Shown here in pieces: positions 25,262 through 27,752 of a stretch of DNA of 27,752 nt (positions are counted from its first letter, which is position 1; each line of letters begins with the position of its first letter). Both the position numbers and the translations under genes were made by a program. The notes under the pieces were generated by a model. It was not told where the DNA came from, ran no database searches, and saw only the letters and a list, made by a program, of their open reading frames with translations. Source of the DNA: JAZKFP01 sp040386355 (GTDB lineage Bacteria > Pseudomonadota > Gammaproteobacteria > Pseudomonadales > UBA6940); assembly GCA_040386355.1 (NCBI GenBank), contig JAZKFP010000005.1:1-27752 (forward strand), read 5' to 3'.

Positions 25262-25438
25262 GGGCGGATGCACTCCTGAATTGAGAAATGAAAGAAAGGC
25301 AAGGGGTGGAAAATTGAGCGGTTATTGTACTCTGATTTAAGTGGATTTCTGTAGTTTTATTCGAAGACCAAAGCGACTTTCCTAACGATTAAAACCAAGT
25401 AACTTAAAAAATGTTTCTACCTCAGTAATCTATGCTAT

Positions 25439-25532
25439 CCCAGCGTCATTCCCGCGTAGGCGGGAATCCAGGCAAGATGAAATCTCTAGAGTCCGTCACC
25501 TGGATTCCCGCCCACGCGGGAATGACGCTGGG
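25439..25532. repeat. 94-nt inverted repeat of ATTCCCGC/GCGGGAAT type
   Basis: Two 34-nt arms (25439-25472 and 25499-25532) are reverse complements at 33 of 34 positions, with a 26-nt spacer. Each arm contains the internal palindrome ATTCCCGC...GCGGGAAT and ends in CCAGG/CCTGG. Repeats with this core are dispersed in many proteobacteria, the Neisseria dRS3 family being a well-known relative in form. It lies in the 361-nt cvpA-purF gap and would form a very stable hairpin in a read-through transcript. Nothing else is evident in that gap. Confidence 0.85.
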
Positions 25533-25634
25533 AAGAATAAAACCTATGCGGGAATAATTGAAAACAATCAAAGTTTTTTAATTGTTAATTTGGCAAATAA
25601 CATTTGTTTTGCTGAAATTTTCTCAGATCATAAT

Positions 25635-26150
25635 CTAAATTTTTTCAGCACCTGGCACTGCGGGATTTCGTAAATCCAATCCCGAAAACTGTCTCGACCA
25701 ACGCTCAAAATCATCGAAATACGGTAATAAAATAGATTCTTGGAATAAGGGTAATTGATCGAACTGGAAAAATCGAACAATTGTAAAAATAACCGTAATA
25801 ATAATACCAGCTCGAGCTAGCCCAAACACGACGCCCAGCATACGATCAATAACCGATAAGCCCGCGCCACTTAGTAAAGAAAGCAGCAGTCGTGTCACTA
25901 AACTACCTAATAATAAGGTTGTGAAAAATAAAACAATATAGCTCACCATCCGTGCAAGAATCGGTGGTTGCACGTAGGTTGATAAAGGTTCGTATAAAAA
26001 AGGACTCATAAATTGCGCTATGACAAAAGCGGCAACCCATACTAACAAAGATAATAATTCTTTTAAAAAACCGCGCCACAGACTGATGATGGTTGAAATA
26101 ATAAAAATGGCGATAATTGCTAAATCAACAGCGCCTAATGATTGCGGCAT
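25635..26150 (-). CDS. cvpA: CvpA family inner-membrane protein
   Basis: This 171-residue protein has four hydrophobic segments (about 9-23, 32-48, 66-90 and 103-126). The family landmarks are the N-terminal VDLAIIAIFIISTIISLWRG followed by FLKELLSLLVWVAAF, and in mid-protein DRMLGVVFGLARAGIIITV. CvpA was named for colicin V production and is associated with envelope stress tolerance; its biochemical role is unclear. The ATG at 26150 has AAGGA seven bases upstream. It follows the SPOR gene by 52 nt, and purF lies downstream beyond the inverted repeat, preserving the common SPOR-cvpA-purF order. Confidence 0.88.
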   Translation of the reverse strand: MPQSLGAVDLAIIAIFIISTIISLWRGFLKELLSLLVWVAAFVIAQFMSPFLYEPLSTYVQPPILARMVSYIVLFFTTLLLGSLVTRLLLSLLSGAGLSVIDRMLGVVFGLARAGIIITVIFTIVRFFQFDQLPLFQESILLPYFDDFERWSRQFSGLDLRNPAVPGAEKI

Positions 26151-26202
26151 TGCCAGTCCTTTTCATCAACTTATTCGTTATGGGTATAATTTTGCATTGC
26201 CG

Positions 26203-26724
26203 TTAATCGTAAGGAACAACGATGGCTTGAAAATTAAGTTTAGTAAGCTTGGCGTATTGCTCTTCAACATTCGCAAACACCAATTCTGGCCCTACCAAAA
26301 CTTGATAATAATTTTTATTTTGACGTTTGACTTCACGAATGAAAACTTCAAATTCTAATTCTTTTAATCGAGCTACTAACTCACTCGCATTTTTATCATT
26401 GTTAAAACTACCCACTTGTAACGCCCACACTGAAGCTTGCGCAACGGTAGATGTAGTTCCATTGCTCTGCTGACGTTGATTGAGTTCCGTTTGTAATTCA
26501 CTAAAAGTATCTGCTCGAACACGATCTGAATTAGAAACAACTTCATGGGTTTGTGAAGTAGAAAGATAAGACCACTCTGGCATTTCTACAGAATTTTGAG
26601 CAGGTTTTGCAAACCATTGCGTAATTTCACGCACTGCAAGCAATACTACTGTCACTGATAGAAAAAAAATAACGGCGCCGGTTAAACGGCGCCGTGTTTG
26701 TGTCCACGAAGTTTTGTTGGTCAT
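26203..26724 (-). CDS. SPOR-domain membrane protein, DedD-like
   Basis: The protein has 173 residues. A short cytoplasmic N-terminus with basic residues (WTQTRRRLTG) is followed by one membrane helix (about 16-33), a Ser/Gln-rich periplasmic linker, and a C-terminal SPOR domain (about 97-173: VWALQVGSFNNDKNASELVARL ... YYQVLVGP). SPOR domains bind glycan strands lacking stem peptides at the division septum; DedD-like proteins lie upstream of cvpA in many gammaproteobacteria. Its start overlaps the stop of the YfaZ-type gene by one base (TAATG), indicating coupled translation. Confidence 0.85.
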   Translation of the reverse strand: MTNKTSWTQTRRRLTGAVIFFLSVTVVLLAVREITQWFAKPAQNSVEMPEWSYLSTSQTHEVVSNSDRVRADTFSELQTELNQRQQSNGTTSTVAQASVWALQVGSFNNDKNASELVARLKELEFEVFIREVKRQNKNYYQVLVGPELVFANVEEQYAKLTKLNFQAIVVPYD

Positions 26725-27317
26725 TAAAAACTCAGTAAAAATCCAACCACTAAACCATCTTGTACCTCAAGATCACCGGACACATCACCGACTTCAATGT
26801 CGTATTCCATCATGCGGTAACCTGCATAAATATCAGCGTTATCTAATAATTGATATTCTAATCGTAGGCCAAGCTCTATATAACCATCGACATCGCTGAA
26901 AGAAATAATATCTGGTGCGTAAAATAATTCACCACGGAATTTTAATAGATTAGCTTCAGCAAAACGATGTGCAACAAAACCACCGACTGCAACACCACTG
27001 CCGCTCACATCACTGTCACCGTTTAAGAAGATTATTTTTCCGCCCAAGCCCGCTTCTTGCAAACCAGTGCTCGCGTTTGAACGGCCTTTTGCAAGAATAC
27101 CTAAATCAAAGTGATTACCAGCATCTTCAGCATGCGCATAATTTCCAAACCAATTTAAATCTCGATTTGGTACTTGCGATTGAAAGCCAACGCGTACTGC
27201 ATCATTACTCAAACCTAAATCAAGTTCAGCGGCAGTTGCAATTGCTGTTGATGTCAACAACATTGCGCCACAACCCACTTGAAATAAAGTTTTTCCAAAA
27301 GTTTTAGTAAAAGTCAT
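26724..27317 (-). CDS. YfaZ-family outer-membrane protein
   Basis: This 197-residue secreted protein has a clear signal peptide (hydrophobic about 10-26, probable cleavage after ATA or TAA near 28-30). It is followed by alternating amphipathic strands (DLGLSNDAVRVGFQS, AGLGGKIIFLNG, GVAVGGFVAHRF, YIELGLRLEYQLL, ADIYAGYRMMEYDIEV). It ends in an aromatic C-terminal residue (GFLLSF), as required for outer-membrane beta-barrel insertion. This fits the small YfaZ barrel family of unknown function. A strong ribosome site (GGAG, six bases before ATG) and a TATAAT box precede it. It overlaps the SPOR gene by one base and seems to be the first gene of the YfaZ-SPOR-cvpA transcript. Confidence 0.82.
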   Translation of the reverse strand: MTFTKTFGKTLFQVGCGAMLLTSTAIATAAELDLGLSNDAVRVGFQSQVPNRDLNWFGNYAHAEDAGNHFDLGILAKGRSNASTGLQEAGLGGKIIFLNGDSDVSGSGVAVGGFVAHRFAEANLLKFRGELFYAPDIISFSDVDGYIELGLRLEYQLLDNADIYAGYRMMEYDIEVGDVSGDLEVQDGLVVGFLLSF

Positions 27318-27346
27318 GCAAATCTCCTAAGTATTGAAAAAAGCGA

Positions 27347-27352
27347 ATTATA
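27347..27352 (-). promoter_or_regulatory. TATAAT -10 box upstream of the YfaZ-type gene
   Basis: A perfect TATAAT on the minus strand lies about 30 bases upstream of the start codon at 27317, a distance that leaves a short leader containing the GGAG ribosome site. No good -35 hexamer is found at the expected spacing, so the promoter may depend on an activator or be weak. Confidence 0.4.
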
Positions 27353-27358
27353 GAAGCC

Positions 27359-27545
27359 GTTTCATAACGATGATGCTGCCTGCCGTACATAGATTTTCTC
27401 GCACAATGTTGTTCGCGAGACATTACACCGAGAAAACCAATATACGTTTGGCATTTGCTTTACAGAGTAATTTTCTAAATATTTTCAAATAAAAAATAGC
27501 TCTGCATCCGATACTTACGGATCAAATTCTTCTACGTTATGAAAC
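27359..27545. repeat. possible long inverted repeat with internal hairpin
   Basis: GTTTCATAACG (27359-27369) and CGTTATGAAAC (27535-27545) are perfect reverse complements, and similarity continues outward and inward. Between them lies TCTCGC/GCGAGA (27397-27420). The arrangement resembles the other nested palindromes in this window but is weaker. It occupies the gap between the GldG-like gene and the YfaZ-type gene. Confidence 0.35.
27486..27522 (-). terminator. weak terminator-like hairpin downstream of the GldG-like gene
   Basis: On the minus strand ATCCG pairs with CGGAT around a seven-base loop (27506-27522), followed after several bases by a T-rich run. The short stem and the offset T-tract make this only a possible terminator. 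Confidence 0.3.
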
Positions 27546-27609
27546 CGTTTCATCGTGCTCAAAAAAATCAGCAGCAAGAAACACATCAAAAAAGAAACAC
27601 ATCGAAAAT

Positions 27610-27752
27610 TTACGCTGTAGCAAGTGCTAACCGACGGCGCCAAGCCACAATGACGACCACACAAAGAATTAACAATAGTGGTACGCCGACTATATTAATT
27701 AATTTAAGAGTTCGACCTAAATCATCAATATCTTGATTTAATCGATGCTGTA
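27610..27752 (-). CDS. C-terminal end of a GldG-like ABC-transporter auxiliary protein (partial)
   Basis: The minus strand is open from the window edge to TAA at 27610-27612, giving 47 residues that read as genuine protein. A polar stretch DIDDLGRTLKLIN is followed by a membrane helix (VGVPLLLILCVVVIVAW) and a basic end WRRRLALATA. The pattern D...LG..LK.IN...VPLL followed by a helix and an arginine cluster is typical of the C-terminus of GldG-family proteins, the extracytoplasmic partner of an ABC transporter first described with gliding motility. The 5' part lies beyond the window. Confidence 0.6.
   Translation of the reverse strand, partial: QHRLNQDIDDLGRTLKLINIVGVPLLLILCVVVIVAWRRRLALATA

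Noticed and set aside
25259..25273. GTG at 25273 as the start of PurF
   Set aside because: It would place four residues before the Met-Cys. PurF needs Cys as the mature N-terminus, and AGGAG is better spaced for the ATG at 25261.
27539..27736. Plus-strand open frame of 65 codons at the window end
   Set aside because: It is rich in Gln/Arg/Asn without any family pattern, and the minus strand here reads as the membrane-helix C-terminus of a GldG-like protein.

Overview
The window looks like chromosome of an AT-rich gammaproteobacterium. The best fit is a Legionellales/Coxiellaceae-type lineage, but this is an inference from gene content and order: ampD-aceE-aceF, metZ near purF-cvpA-SPOR, an M18 aminopeptidase, Prc, and many long nested palindromic repeats. 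No sequence comparison was possible. No plasmid, phage structural, CRISPR or intact transposase genes are visible.

Region 1 (1-10.9 kb) has accessory character. It opens with the 3' part of a tRNA-Ser(UGA). Next come a multi-pass GT-C-like membrane protein, a lone SAM methyltransferase, and an overlapping ovoA/ovoB-like pair for ovothiol (a thiol-histidine antioxidant). After these are a toxin-like gene remnant and a second GT-C-like protein that is a paralogue of the first. The region then holds an overlapping heme oxygenase/bacteriophytochrome pair. This phytochrome has a complete PAS-GAF-PHY photosensory core with the biliverdin cysteine, but its reading frame ends where an output domain would begin. 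A 214-nt palindromic element and a small two-helix membrane protein close the region.

Region 2 (11-19.7 kb) is core metabolism and envelope maintenance. ampD, aceE and aceF are closely packed on the minus strand (cell-wall recycling amidase and pyruvate dehydrogenase E1 and E2; no E3 gene follows). On the plus strand are the M18 aminopeptidase apeB and the periplasmic protease prc. Two related nested palindromes flank apeB.

Region 3 (19.9-27.75 kb) is on the minus strand. In transcription order it holds the end of a GldG-like ABC-transporter protein, a YfaZ-type outer-membrane protein, a SPOR-domain protein, cvpA, purF, a large unrecognised cysteine-rich single-span membrane protein, and metZ. 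The membrane protein interrupts a metZ-purF neighbourhood that is usually compact in gammaproteobacteria. metZ carries a terminator-shaped hairpin inside its own 5' coding region. A 94-nt palindrome built of ATTCCCGC/GCGGGAAT units separates cvpA from purF.

The most notable items are the output-less phytochrome coupled to its chromophore enzyme, the ovothiol pair between two GT-C paralogues, the metZ intragenic hairpin, the cysteine-rich membrane protein, and the repeat families.
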